Origin: Nephrocerus scutellatus
Taxonomy: Eukaryota > Arthropoda > Insecta > Diptera > Pipunculidae
Reading direction: 5' to 3'
DNA length: 64,000 bases
Assembly (NCBI GenBank): GCA_947095585.1
Contig: OX352761.1
Coordinates: 133,950,277 to 134,014,276, forward strand
Below are positions 13,401 through 25,358 of this stretch, one piece after another. The translations under genes and the position numbers were made by a program. The first letter of the stretch is position 1; the number at the start of each line of letters is the position of its first letter. The notes below the pieces were generated by a model. The model saw nothing but the letters and a program-made list of their open reading frames with translations. It was not told where the DNA came from and made no database searches.

Positions 13401-14067
13401 TTTTTTTCAGTACAAGTTAAACGTCACAGAGTCACAGTTTTAAGGGTTCAAAACGTTACGAACGCAGGTTCTGTCTGAGCAAACAAACGGCAAAACTGAT
13501 TTAGAATCAAATATCAACAAGAAGATAAAATAAATAAAGCAAAATGGTTATTAATATATTTGCATATTAAAAGAAAATCATCAGTTGAGAAATAATGAAT
13601 TTTTAATTTAAGGAACAATGATGTGCATGCCATCTTGCTGATATATTTAAGCCTCCCAGTGAACATAAGATTTGCAAAAGTTAATCCGAAAATTGGAAAA
13701 TTCGGAAAAAACGAAATTTCCATGGGATTTTCGTATGAACTCGCGACCAGTAGCAAATAATTCATGGGTCTAAGTAATTAGAGATAATTTCACCTGCCAC
13801 AATTAATGGAAGACGTCCATTACGGACTTGAATAAAATGTTTTTTCAGCTAGATATGGTGATTCTTGCCACACTGCATTTTTAAGTGAACATTACCCATG
13901 AACTCACCCGTTCCATACTACTTTTATCTCGTAATTAATCAAGGAATCACCCCTTTATTAAAATTAAAATATTTTTTTTGGTTTTTATTTTAACAAATGA
14001 ATTTATAGAACATCATTAACAAATGAATTTATAGAACATCATCAATATCAAAATCATTTTCTGATGA

Positions 14068-14258
14068 ATTTGATCCAAGTTTTTACAGAAAGTAAGAAAA
14101 GAAAATCGGGTAAATTTTGAAGATATATTCTAAAGAAGCCCCGTGATCACTTCCAATTGGGCTTTAGAAAGTGGGTTAAAAATTGTTAATTGTTCACAAG
14201 ATTTGACGACAAGCCACATGTTACAAACAGATGCAGACGCGAAGTTAACATTAAAGAA
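14068..14258 (+). repeat. Interspersed repeat family A, partial copy 4
   Basis: Only the 3' part: atcgggtaaattttgaaga, agccccgtgatcacttcca, gaaagtgggttaaaaattg and gcgaagttaacattaaagaat. More diverged than copies 1-3. Confidence 0.6.
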
Positions 14259-14404
14259 TAGATATTTTTCTGCGGAATTCCAAGAATCCAGAAATGTTCC
14301 TTTAATGTATTTGCATAAAAAAATATAAAAAGGATGTGTAGGTAAAAACCCTAATAAAGGAAACTTCTTTTGGTTTTTTTTTAATTTTTGATTTTAAAGC
14401 CATT

Positions 14405-14545
14405 TAAAAGAAATTTTTACAAAAAGTTTTGTCCATCGAAGACATACATGTGTTTAAAATTTGAAGAAAATCGGGTAAATTTTGAAAAAAATTATATGGG
14501 CAGCCTGAGGCCCAAAGAGTCCAAAAATGTAATTGAAAGTGCTGT
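14405..14545 (+). repeat. Interspersed repeat family A, partial copy 5
   Basis: One internal unit of family A: tttttacaaaaagttttgtcc, gaagacatacatgtgt, gaagaaaatcgggtaaattt and tatgggcagcctgaggcc. No ends are present. Confidence 0.6.
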
Positions 14546-15006
14546 GGAACCCCGTTCTGAAACTGGCTTACGCATATACGATTTTGACATAATTTGTAGA
14601 AAGAGTTGTAAAAGAAGCTTTCCGTATGGGAGATAGCTGACATCGCCGGCATATCGTATAAAAATGAATTCAAAATATTATTCAAAAGAAACTTTGGTTT
14701 TCCAAGCTTTTTGCAATATATGGGTTCCTCAACTGATTTCTGTTGAACAAAAACGCAATCGATTGACGCTGTCTCGCGAGTGTTTTTATAGCAGTTGCAA
14801 AGCGATGCAGAGGTTGTTTGGCTGGATTTGTGACAACAGATGACAGATGGGCTTATTCACTTTACTTATGAGACCAAATAGCTATCAAATGAGTGGAGAA
14901 GAACTGGATCACCAACGACTTATAATAAGCTATGGTTTAACTATCGGCGGATAAGGTAATGGCATCAGTTTTTTGGGTCGCAAAGGGAATCATGATGGTT
15001 GATTAG

Positions 15007-15081
15007 CCGATGCAAAAGACAGCAGTACTAATCCGAGTTTATTGTTTGATGCCAAGGATCTACTACTGTCTTTTGCATCGG
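15007..15081. other. Perfect-looking 21-nt hairpin with 33-nt loop
   Basis: ccgatgcaaaagacagcagta at 15007-15027 is the reverse complement of 15061-15081 apart from one position. This could be a recent inverted duplication, the core of a small MITE or an RNA hairpin. No other copy was noticed in the window. Confidence 0.55.
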
Positions 15082-15949
15082 TTGCTAGAGGAAATAAAGA
15101 AAAAAAAAATCAGATATGTTGAGGAAATAGTTAAGGGAAAAGTGATGTTTCATCAGAACAGGACATACGTCGCGTGAAACCATGGCTAAAATTCATAACT
15201 GTGGATTTGAATAACAACCTATTCGTCTAATCTCGGAAAAAACCTTTTCAACGCATGTATATATAAATCGATGCTGCATGTATTTTTAGGCCTTTTTAAA
15301 AGTCATCATAACGCTAAGTACCAGATGGAAGAAGTCCATTCATTATAGATATGATTACATTGATAAACAAAATCATTTTATAAACTTTCTTGATCATGCC
15401 GTGAACTGCTCAATTCACACATATACGTATTTAGATACAAATATTTGACTTTTCTCTATATAACCGAACTAGATAGCGCATTCTTTAAAATATTTATTTG
15501 CAAAAATTTGACACAAAGTTAAAAATTTAAATCTCTGCTCATTTACTTTTATTTTGAGACTGATCTATAGCTATAGCTTTGGTGGAAACTATTTTAGTTA
15601 AATTAAGACTGCTGTGCAATAATCAAAATTCTTATTCCACACACATATATATGGCATACAAATTAATGTTCCTTTTAAGGATCAAGAAAATTCGGTTCGG
15701 CACATGATTTCCCGTATATTTGGGGCCTTAAAAATGCAAAGAAAAATTACAGAGTCTTGATGATAATTGAAAAAAGCATTGAAATGCCAAAATCCCCTAA
15801 AAGACAAAGACAGTTAAAACAATTCACAGAAATGAATGGCAATTATCTTATTAACAAAGATAAAAAAACAGCCAATAAAATTCCACTAAATTCCACTGAA
15901 TTCCACTATAAATGCTGAAATATAAAAACACATGCGAATCACTGCAACC

Positions 15950-16245
15950 CGACAACAAAACAATCCCAATCGTAAAGCACCAGCGCACACAGAACACAGT
16001 CATTATAGTATATGACATGATCTGATGCCACTATATGAAAAAAGATGTGTATGGGTGCCACCCGACCCCGCGGCCCAATCACTTTTAAATTTTAATAGAA
16101 AGTGTTGTCATGGGAGATACACATGTGCCCAAAGTTTAAATAAAATCAGGATTTAGGAAGTGGGTTAAAAATTGATTAAAAGATCTGACCAGCCAGCCAG
16201 CCAACCAGTCACGGGCACGCGAAGTTAATATAAAGAATTAAATAA
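15950..16245 (+). repeat. Interspersed repeat family A, variant copy 6
   Basis: The 3' half of family A (gtgccacccgaccccgcgg, aatagaaagtgttgtcatgg, cgggcacgcgaagttaatat) is preceded by aacaaaacaatcccaatcgt and cacagaacacagtcattata. The copies at 20345 and, more loosely, 37800 carry a similar leader. This defines a variant with a different 5' segment. It ends about 400 bp from the hh coding exon. Confidence 0.65.
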
Positions 16246-16653
16246 AAATATAACTATGTACTTCGGTAAAAATGTTTTTATTTTTAACCAACTTGGCAAA
16301 CTTTAATCACCTACTTCGAGTAGAGTATCATTTATCTGTTTTCATATAAAACAAAAAACGAAGCGATTTTGATTTTGTATAAGGTGAATGCACTATGTAT
16401 TCATGAATAACATTTCCCGATGCAGGTGTCAAACATTCAAGTCCCCCGATTTGATAAGATAACTCATGCACTGTTCGATGGAAGTTAAACGAACCTACAT
16501 ATCGCGCCGATAACGTTATCAAATATTTACATTCCATTCGATCACTTCGATTACTAATACTCGGTTCTATTAAAAAAATATTCGCTGGCTTGTATAAAGG
16601 TATGTATTTGTTGTTTAAACTAAAAAGAAAGTGCGTAAACGGTATTATTTTAC

Positions 16654-17055
16654 CTGAGTCATAAGACGATCAGCGCCCGTTCCCTCTTCGTCTTTAAATA
16701 TAATATCCTTATTGTAATTTGGAACTAAATCCTTAAACTTGGGATGATTACGTTTAATTCGGCCCTCCTGCAGGCCGGATGCTCCCAATGTGTTCTCCGA
16801 CATATTTGGAACGTGCTGCTTAAATACTAACGGTGTGAGTTTGCGATTTTTCCGAGGCCCACCAATTCCTCGACCCGGCCCGCAACCATGCACCGATGTA
16901 AACAATGTCAACATTATAATCACAGTGAATAATTTCTTTAAATCCGTTGGTGGTGGCATTCTGTTTTGTTTGTGTAAGTATAGGTGATCTACACAATTAG
17001 ATGGAATCTGATGATGGTTGGAATTGCAACTAAGCGCACTGCTACTATCTTCCAT
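16654..17055 (-). CDS. hh: hedgehog, first coding exon
   Basis: This is the N-terminal part of Hedgehog, the secreted signalling protein that is autoprocessed, cholesterol-modified and palmitoylated. The exon has 134 codons and ends in phase 0 at a CAG|GTAAAA donor. A hydrophobic run, residues 40-57 ([18 protein letters not shown]), is the signal sequence. It is followed by CGPGRG, whose Cys58 is the palmitoylated N-terminus of the mature ligand. The family blocks [22 protein letters not shown] and [13 protein letters not shown] are all present. I used the upstream ATG at 17055; the Met at residue 33, just before the hydrophobic run, is an alternative start. The rest of the signalling domain and the Hint autoprocessing domain lie off the left edge. 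No frameshift or stop is seen. Confidence 0.95.
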
Positions 17056-19494
17056 TGCAAATTAATTGGCGGGCTATAATTACTGAAGAGTAAAGAACAA
17101 CAAACACAAATCAGTGCGAAAAGGTGTGTTTAAGGATTCGTTTATTTTTGTATAATTAGTTGGTGTTATAGCCGCATTATTATTATTAATTTTTTAGAAC
17201 ATATATATCAATAATTACGAATGTAACCGCAAAAAAAATCGCACTCGCGGTTGAACTCTGGCAAAAGGGCTAAACACGAATCACACAGCGAACTTGAAGT
17301 TAGATAAGTATATTATATGTAGCAATTAAATTCACTTCTTCACACTTTACTATACACAATATATTTAACGAAAATGCAAAAAAAACCCAAAAAATTCGTT
17401 AATATTTATACAATGCAATTCGTGTATCTATTGGCAAATCCGCGATCACAGACGTAAGTTTAGATTTTTTTAAAATGGCAGTGTAATATTTAGTATGCTT
17501 TCTAATTATTATTGTCCTCTTAGCGATTGAACGGGGCCGCCCTGCATAACCTACAACTGATTGACAAATGACATATCGTATCGTCTTGCAAGCCAGGGTG
17601 CGAGCCTTCTTGCTTTCTTGTCTTCGTCTTCACCGAAATATAACAGCACTACATACTTAATGGTACCTACCTTGAACGTAAAAAGTGAGTGTATATCACA
17701 CACAAAACACATCTTTGAATGTATGTATGTATGTTTGGCTGTGGTACCTGATCGACAGGCGCTGTGGTATCGCTGTGCGAATGAAACAAAGTTTGACTCA
17801 GCCGCCTGTAATTGTTAACAAGTTTGACTTATTGTTGTATTTAATTGTTGTACACCAACACAGAGGATTTAACAATCTCCCATTGAATTCATCAAGACAG
17901 AAGGAGACAGAATAAAGAGCGACAATGTTGGGCGAGAGGGACTAACCAACTGGCGCATTGCTTGCGCACCGATCCCGTATACAATTGTGCGCATGTGTTG
18001 AGTGGATTATATAAGCCGACCGACCGACCAACCGACCGTACGGTAAGTGTTGACGAATGAATGGTGAAAATTTTCGAATTAGCTAATCGATTATTATAAG
18101 GTAATCGGAGAAGTTTAGGTTCTAAAATAACGAAAATGTCAATTCAATTTTAATATTCCTTAAAATCTTCGTCTAGTACGCCGATTAGGTACATAAGCAA
18201 AACATTCGATTTCGAATTCGATGGAACTCATATATTGTATATACACAAGGGATGTTGGCGTGTGCTTTTGTCGATTGATTGTGTGAGTGCTACTATCGTT
18301 TCGTTTGTTTTACTGTGTGTGGGTGAATATACGTTCGTGTTTGGTTAAGTATTTAAGCGCGTGTAATTTGGGGGAGGAGTCAGTGCATTTGTGAATGAAA
18401 TTAATATTTAAGATATCTGCGGATATTTAGCTCGGTTTCCCGATCCATCCACACCGTGATACGGCGATATCACATTTTTTTTCTTATATTGGAAGAGATG
18501 TTATGTTTTGTGTATTGTATTGTGATTTTTATTGCGTGTAATCCAAGAAGGTACCTTTGCGGCTGAAAGTTGCCTGCAGATACCTTTATAATCAGATATA
18601 TAGACATAAGTATATAAAACGATGATGTACCTACCTTCATATTTTATAGAGGGCGCTCAAGCCATCGGCATCGCATTGATGGGCCGCCTGCTGATCATAG
18701 TGTTGGGAGAATTGCACAAAGAAACAGCCATGGCTGCAGCTGATGCTGACTCTGAGGCATGTACGAGTATACCATACTTAATGATTTTCGACATTCTTTA
18801 TATTTTACATTGATGCTTATAATGCGGTTCTTATTAACAGAATGCGTGCGCAATTTGTGCTCTTTTTTTTTTCTTCCTTCCACAGGGTGGTAATATGAGA
18901 CAATGACGGCATGGACTAAGCATTAAATTGTAGGTAAGCAAAGGGAATAAGATTGATTGATTGAATGTGTTGAAGTTTTATCTTTTGCCTTTAATCTTTA
19001 AAAATGCTTTAATAGGTAGAAGTTCTTTACAATTACCAACGCATACATATACCTACATTCAAAATATATGTAATACCTAATTAAACAAGTATTTTATATC
19101 TAATCAAAGTTTATAATTTGGTTCAAAAATGCGAAGTATAAGTATTGAAAATCAATCTTGAGAGTAAAAAATGGCATCGGGATAGATGTGGGATGTTCTC
19201 AGACCATAACTTAAGAAAGTCTGATTATAAAATTTCTTTCACTGGAAGCAGAGAATTATTAGATTTTGTTTTCGGGTCTGTAGGCACGTCTATGATGTCT
19301 GGTATATATACCTTAAAACAGTGACTAAAAAATTTCACTTTTTAAACTTTTTTTCTCCTGATATTAAACAGTAGTTTTGGAATTTTAAATTTCAATATAG
19401 TGGGTGAAGTGTTAGATAGTTGCTCTTCACAGGTTTAAAGCCAATATCTCTATGTTATTATATGTTATAGTAATTTAACTATAAAATTCAAAAA
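17056..19494. other. hh upstream region, no gene seen
   Basis: Should contain the hh 5' UTR and promoter. A TATAAATA on the minus strand at about 17403-17410 lies some 350 bp upstream of the ATG, but no initiator could be placed, so it is not called as a promoter. Small microsatellites occur at about 17722-17733 and 18016-18035. Short open frames here have no recognisable domain. Confidence 0.4.
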
Positions 19495-19720
19495 TTAAAT
19501 TTCAATATCAAAAAATTGAGGTGTGGACACAACACGACTTTCTTTTACAGACGGGGCCGGAATCTTCAGTAAATGTATATTACATTTTTTTTTGTTAATT
19601 TTTTTTTTGTTTTTCTTATAAATTTTTTTTGCACTTAACAGATTTCTTCTTAGTTCTATACTTTTTGAGTTATTTGCAAAATCTCGAAAAACTGTCACTT
19701 CCGGCTGTCAGATTTCCGTC
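19495..19720 (-). repeat. Interspersed repeat family C, copy 2
   Basis: On the minus strand it carries ccggaagtgacagtttttcg, caaaaagtatagaac, agaaatctgttaa and an A-rich tract, then gtccacacctcaatttttt, in the same order as 345-640. It abuts a decayed Tc1-like transposase on the same strand, so family C may be linked to that element. Confidence 0.6.
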
Positions 19721-20340
19721 AAAATCATCTATGGCCCCTCACGATACAACAAGACATAGTAGTCAGAATAGCCACCCTGGTTTAATATTACTGCTCCAAA
19801 CCGCCTGGGCATTGAGACTATTAATTTCTGGCATTTTTCACAGGAATAGACTACCTGGTGTTCCCTCAACCAACCACTTACTAATTTTGATCAATGCTTG
19901 GGATCATTCTCAAGAATATTACGATAAATTTATTTTGTCATGATATCTTGAATCAAAACAATTGGTCCAACCCCTAACCAAAAAAAAACTATCCCACACC
20001 AGTTTGGTTTCATCTTTTCTTCTTAAATTTTCCGCAAACTGCTTTTCAACCCCTATATTTTGTTTGCTGATTAGCGGGACTTTTAATGCGATTTTGCCCG
20101 GTAATTTACTATCCCGTAACCTTCTTCTTACAGTGGGGGCACTGATTACATTACGCATTAAAGCTGCAATGATCTTTTAAGATTTGAATGGCTCTCATAT
20201 GAATAATTTGGATGTCTGTGGTTGAGTCAGTTTTCATTGGTCGTCCTCATGTCTCCGTTACAGGTTATGGTTTTAGAACCTGTGCTACGAAATTCACAGA
20301 ACTTGGCAATGATATTTAGGGTTTTTCCTACTATCTTAGC
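19721..20340 (-). pseudogene. Tc1-like transposase remnant
   Basis: Minus-strand translation gives ISAPTVRRRLRDSKLPGKIA followed after a gap by LISKQNIG at 20158-20040, which is the typical second helix-turn-helix of Tc1 transposases. A further NDPKH near 19900 matches the second catalytic aspartate region. Several stops interrupt the frame between 19630 and 19920. The element is dead. Confidence 0.75.
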
Positions 20341-20672
20341 AACCTAACAACAAAACAACCCCAATCGTAAAGCAAGCACCGCTGCCCACAGCTCACAGCG
20401 CACAACGCACAACGCACAACGCACACAGAACACAGTCATTATAGTATGAAATGATCTGATGCCGGGGAAAACAATTTGCTTGGGAGCCCCACGACCCCGC
20501 GGCCCGATTACACTCAAACTAATAGAAAGTATTGTCATCGGAAATATACATGTGTGCAAAATTTCAGCAAAATCGGGCTTTAGGAAGTGTGCTAAAAATT
20601 GATCACAAGATTCTGCCCAGCAGCCAGCCAGCCAGCCACGGGCACGCGAAGTTAATATAGAGTATTTAATAA
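20341..20672 (+). repeat. Interspersed repeat family A, variant copy 7
   Basis: Variant leader (aacaaaacaaccccaatcgt, a short gcacaac triplication, cacagaacacagtcattata) joined to the family A 3' part with cacgaccccgcggcccgat, catgtgtgcaaaatttcag and cgggcacgcgaagttaatat. The minus frame across it is not a gene. Confidence 0.7.
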
Positions 20673-20773
20673 CGTTGCTTATTGCATTCAAAACAAACAA
20701 AAAATTAGTGAGAAATCAGTGCTGCCAGTTCACTGCAGCCCTGCTACATATTATTTTGATCACCAGTGTATGT

Positions 20774-21070
20774 ACTAGGGATGAAACGGACCGCCAATAC
20801 TCAATACTGGTATCGAAAGAAAGTATCAATATTTTTGTCTTTTATTTAATTTTTTATATTATCGAAAAAAAGATTTTATGGGATATTTCCCGAAAACAGT
20901 AATTTTTTTAAAGGTTTTCGATTTAATTTATTTCTTGTTAAGGAGATTGTTGCTCCAGCATATGAAAATAACCTTTCACAAGGTACAGAACACAGAGGAA
21001 AAAACAACCAAAAAAAACAGCATCGCTTGTATAAAAACGGTAATATTGCCTTTATATATCTTCCCACTCT
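20774..21070 (-). pseudogene. hAT transposase C-terminal remnant
   Basis: The minus-strand frame contains SVPCERLFSYAGATISLTRN followed by KLNRKPLKKLLF. This matches the hAT C-terminal dimerisation block (the [PA]SERLFS...R..L...KLLF pattern). A stretch reading agggatgaaacgg at about 20777 could be the 3' terminal repeat. The rest of the transposase was not found, so only the tail remains. Confidence 0.75.
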
Positions 21071-21394
21071 TCTAGTGGATTTGATTTTAAATTAGAAACC
21101 GGGAAATACAAATCCATAGACACCGTAAGACTTTTAGTGTCTGTCGTCCTCAGTTTCAGATTGGTAACAAGTTATTTGTGATGTTGTGTTTTATTAGGTG
21201 GCGAATCACTGTTCGAAGATTTTGTTTGACTAGCTCTTTCAGTCTTTATATCGTATAGGATTCAATAATGTTGCAACTGCTGCATGAGTATTATATACAC
21301 TATATAGCTTGAAATCTCTGATTTAATTCTTAGTACAACTTTTTTTGGTCACTGGTAACACATTCAATACGATGTAAATTTTTAAATTCTCGTG

Positions 21395-21470
21395 CCCTCG
21401 GGTTTTTTTTGGCTGGCTGCCTGGCGAAATCTTGTAATCAATTTTTAACCCACTTCCTAATAATAATAAT
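21395..21470 (-). repeat. Interspersed repeat family A, minus fragment 8a
   Basis: The reverse complement reads gaagtgggttaaaaattgat, caagatttcgccaggcagcc and gagaatttaaaaatt, the 3' end of family A. It lies next to a SINE and opposite in orientation to the family A end at 21630-21697. Confidence 0.6.
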
Positions 21471-21473
21471 ATT

Positions 21474-21627
21474 TCGGCGCGACAGACCATTGCGGTCCAA
21501 GACCCTTCTCGCAACCATTTGTGTTGAGCATGTAGATTTTTCCACACAAATGGACGGGACCTACAATTTAATGCCGGATCCGAACGGCGAATTGAGAAGC
21601 ATTCCGTGACAAGTTATTACTCTCGGA
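21474..21627 (-). mobile_element. tRNA-derived SINE, truncated copy
   Basis: Reverse strand of the SINE body: gcgacagaccattgcggtcc, tttgtgttgagcatgta, aatttaatgccggatccgaa and tccgtgacaagttatt. An (ATT)n tract adjoins it at 21459-21473, probably its tail. The tRNA-like head is missing. Confidence 0.7.
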
Positions 21628-21629
21628 AT

Positions 21630-21697
21630 CGCAAAATTCCACGACAAACAAACAAACAGATCCACGCGGGCACGCGAAGGTAATATAGAGAATTTAA
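21630..21697 (+). repeat. Interspersed repeat family A, 3' end fragment 8b
   Basis: aaattccacgacaaacaaac and cgggcacgcgaaggtaatat then agagaattt form the 3' boundary of family A on the plus strand, directly beyond the truncated SINE. Confidence 0.6.
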
Positions 21698-22184
21698 TAA
21701 TTATGCAAATTCAACTTTTTTGAAGATGGTTCCTTTTTTTGGGTTATATATAAAACTAAACCAGACACATAATAAAAGTGAACCAAAACAGGGCAACCTG
21801 TAAAGTTTTTTAAACTGCACTAAAAAGCAGAAAAGATGTTGAAAAACCTAAATGCTTAGGTAGGAATTGAAAAACATGCATTAGATTTAAGCGGAATTCT
21901 TTAACAAACAGTTGAACTTGATGAGTCTTGACCAAAGTTATTTGTATTTAATATATTTGTTATTGTTCATTGTTTAATTGTATATTATATTTTTTGTTAG
22001 TTTTTATTTTATTTTGATTTTGAGATAAGAGATAAGAGATAATATAAAGGTTATTTTGTTTTTGTATTTGTACTCTTACATATTGTTTGAAATAAGTTGA
22101 TAAACCGAAACGAAAAATTATCAATCCAAAAAACTAAAAAACCATATAAAACCATAATAACCTATAAATTTTTTTTTTCTAATC

Positions 22185-22578
22185 GGGAAGTTTAAAATCG
22201 GGTTAATTTTGAAGAAATTTAAATGGGAGCGCCTCGAGTCTTAGGCCCTGTCACTTTTAAATTTCAATAAAAAGTCTTGTCACCGGAGATAGTAATGTGT
22301 GCGAAGTTTGAATAAAAGCGGGTTAATTTTGAAAAATTTTATATAGAAGCCCCCCGACCCTGAGGCACGATGACTTTTAATTTTTTACAAAAGTTTTGTC
22401 AATGGAGATACATATGGCTGCAAAGTTTATATAAAATCGGGTTCATTTTGGAAAAATTTATATGGAGCCCATTGGCCATTGGGTTTTAGGAAGTGGATTA
22501 AAAATTGATCACAGGATTTGACCAGCCAGCCCCAAACAAAAAAACAAACACATCCGGACGCGACGTTGATGTAAAGAA
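22185..22578 (+). repeat. Interspersed repeat family A, copy 9 (three units)
   Basis: The clearest case of the internal structure. Three units in a row each show atcgggtt(a/c)attttg, a gggagc or agccccccgaccc block and a gtcttgtcaccggagata-type boundary, followed by the common ttaggaagtgg and ccagccagccccaaac tail. The 3' end is diverged (gacgttgatgtaaagaattt). Confidence 0.7.
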
Positions 22579-22579
22579 T

Positions 22580-23885
22580 TTTAAAATCAAATTAACTGAT
22601 TTACTAATTCGAAAGCAGATTATGCTCAGAACTATAATCTAAAAGATATTCTCTTTAAGGTAACGTAGGTACTGCGGGAGAATTTGAAGTCAAAAGATAT
22701 TTTTCAATTGTTCATTCAAATTCATTAAATAAACTGCTGGTATCTACGAGTATATGAATTCCATTGGGGAATTTATAATTCTTACAATTTCCATACAATA
22801 CAATGGGTATATGCCCATGAGTATAAGCAAAAACCAACTATAAGTATATTGTGCTAAAATGTCTTGCCATTTGTACGACTAAGAGAGGAAAACGAATCAT
22901 AATAATGGTCCTAATAACTAGCAAAAAAGAACATCCCTAAAACAATTTGTTATGCTTTGATCCTTCCGTGTTTACCGGCAAGCCTCACCAAATATTTTGA
23001 TTTACAGACAAAAGTCAAAGGTCGGTCGGCTCGCCTTCAATAGATCAATAACAGCAGGCGGATCGTCGCATTGAAATTGTCTGCTTTTTTTTCTTTCTTT
23101 TTTTTTGCCACCGAGGACCGCATAGTGAGTACACATGGCATTTTTGTTTGTCACCAAACCACAAATTCCTCTATAGATGCGGTGCGGCACATCTACCACC
23201 TTCGTTGATGACTGTTTGGCGTTCGGTTAACCACACCTGCATTATAAAACATTGCTTTAATGAACAGAAACGAAACAGTAGCTAGTTGTAAAAAGAATAG
23301 TTTCTTCGCTTCTATGTGCATATTTGCTTGTATTACATTTTCGTATTTTTTCAAAATTGTACATTTGAAGCATAATTTTACATTAAACACCCTGTTCTTA
23401 CCTACACAGCTTGCCGATGGTTTCTCTGCAGGTCGAAATATGAATATCACAAAAAATCCTTCTACAAGACATTTTAAATCCACTCTTGCAGAGTTTTATA
23501 AGCGCCACTTTGCTGTCAATTCAAAATTAGTAAGTAAATATTAACCCTCTCAAGATCTCATTCAAAGAATATTTTATTTCTTGTATAAGTTTACAAGTAG
23601 ACCGCAACAAAGATAATATCAACATCCAGCACAATAATGTAAGCGTAGATCTGTCCGTAGTGCTTTGTTGTTTGTTTCAATGACTATTGATTTAGAGATT
23701 TAGACCATTCACGTCTGACGTTAAGTTTGGTTCTCACATTCGAGTTATTATACTCGCAAAGTTATGTACGTAAAGTCGGATCATTCATGAAGAACACTGA
23801 AAAAATGCCCATTAAAATTGAAGTCGTATTTATTTATCGTTTACATATAAACGAATGTGTGCATTAATATTAAACTATTTTTGTT
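22580..23885. other. Unannotated AT-rich stretch
   Basis: No gene or known element recognised. Overlapping 94-96 residue frames on both strands at 23193-23544 are shadows of one another with no domain. Confidence 0.35.
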
Positions 23886-24110
23886 GAGCGCCGTGGCTCT
23901 AGTGGTTAGTGCGTTTGACTTCTAAACGGGAGGTTCGAAGTTTGAATACAATAAAAACATTAAATCGCGAATGTCTGGCGTTATTTCGGAGAGTAATAAT
24001 TGTCACGGAAAACTTTTAATCAATTCGCCCTTCGGATACGGCATTTAGTTTTAGGTTGGTAGGTCCAGGTCTCAAGTATTTTGTGCAAAAATATAACATG
24101 CACGACACGA
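23886..24110 (+). mobile_element. tRNA-derived SINE, copy 2
   Basis: Head gagcgccgtggctctagtgg and a B-box-like gaggttcgaagtttga, then ggagagtaataattgtcacg, caattcgcccttcggatac and caaaaatataacatgcacga as in the copy at 10205. The middle part is shortened. Confidence 0.75.
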
Positions 24111-24198
24111 AACTACGTAGCACCGCAACTGTCTGTCTCCCCAAATCGTATTATTAAACCCATAATTGACACACACTTGCTAAATATCTGCTAAATAT

Positions 24199-24830
24199 TG
24201 TTACGAAATTTAGGTTTTCGAGTTCGTAAAGGATTTTGCAAATAAAACACAGTATATATCTATTAATTTACAAATAACAACTTTAATAAACAATCAGTAA
24301 AATTAACACAAGTCCATAATTTTATACTGGAGAACTTTTAAATGCACACCAAGACACATATAATACTTGTACTTTACAATAATTCTCTTTGGTGGTAGCT
24401 TTATCACTTTCTAAGAACTTTTACAACTTGACTGGTTAAATTCCAAATAACTAATGATTTCTCTGCAGCGAACGCCACCTTATTCATTGAAAATCTTCCA
24501 GAAACCTCCTATCTTAGACAGAAATATCCAGAAAATACCAGAAAATTGTAGCCTTATTCACTTATTTACAACTAACGATACTTATATGTAATGAGTAATC
24601 TTCTAAAAATAAACTACATGTTCAATCATGTTCCTACACACAAACCGGTTTGACGACATTTTTGACCAGTACATAATGATTCAAACTAACAGGCGCTTAC
24701 ATTTCAAATAATCTTACAGCCTAAAACTATGCTACATAAAAGGGCTTATTTTTAGTATGCAGTATGTACATTGCGATTTATCTTAGGATTCGCATTCTAT
24801 TATATGCGCTACTAACTAATTTTCGTAACA
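24199..24830. mobile_element. Solo LTR of a TGTTACG...CGTAACA retrotransposon
   Basis: Begins tgttacgaaatttag and ends aattttcgtaaca, a 7-bp inverted end, flanked on both sides by ATAT (24195-24198 and 24831-24834). A 4-bp AT-rich duplication is typical of Ty3/gypsy elements of the 17.6/gypsy type. The 632 bp contain no coding region, so this is the product of LTR-LTR recombination. A related copy lies at 35948-36466. Confidence 0.75.
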
Positions 24831-25230
24831 ATATCTATTTCGAGCTAATACCGTTACCCTGAGACATTTTAAATTTTGATCGTTCTGATGTAGTCATGTA
24901 TCCATCTATCAACAAACAACTTTCCAAGATGGTTCCTCCTCGTTAATGAAGCCCAATAAGGATAATACTACTAAGTTAGAGTAACGAAAGCAGTCCTACA
25001 TCTCTATCATCATCATATTTGGCTATATAACCGAATATAGATATAGCACTCCGAATATTAAGAAGGCACAGCAGTCACAAATTGAACAGCAGAGCGTTTT
25101 TGAAAAAAATTAAAAATTACCTCAGATCAATAATGTCAGAGAAAACGTTAAATGCGATTCTATTGATATATTGCAATCGGTTTCATATGATGAAATCTTA
25201 AGACTGTTTGCGAAGAAAAAAGTTTGACAT

Positions 25231-25350
25231 GACCTCCCAGAAAAAATCTCCCCACCGGTCCCGATTTCCGGCTGATGTTTGGTTCTAGATCACAATTTTG
25301 TGGCGTCCCCGGAATCCGCCTAAGTCAATAATTTCCGTAACGTATTTAAG
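25231..25350 (-). mobile_element. RTE-like LINE fragment, interrupted by a MITE
   Basis: ctccccaccggtcccgattt matches the C-terminal tail of the same LINE at 28509-28560 (minus strand). The fragment resumes after the hAT-type insertion at 25844-25910 (tatgaccattgttttata and ccagcagct, compare 33685-33715). Confidence 0.6.
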
Positions 25351-25358
25351 GTAAGTAC

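Larger units (their letters stand above)
1..16653 (-). other. hh: hedgehog intron 1 (part), not translated
   Basis: Everything left of the donor at 16653 on the minus strand should be hh intron 1. The second hh exon of other flies encodes about 87 residues with internal methionines, and no such frame is seen here, so the intron is longer than 16.6 kb in this genome. In other insects hh introns hold segment-polarity and disc enhancers; none can be assigned by eye. Repeats inside it are listed separately. Stretches 641-1012, 1306-1680, 2160-5318, 5765-6277, 7587-9330, 10430-14067 and 14546-15949 show only AT-rich unique-looking DNA with short microsatellites, for example (AAC)n at 3360-3380 and (CAT)n at 4812-4826. 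Confidence 0.65.

Noticed and set aside
23886..23960. Possible tRNA gene
   Set aside because: The A- and B-box-like text is followed by the shared SINE body, and no cloverleaf with a 7-bp acceptor stem can be formed.
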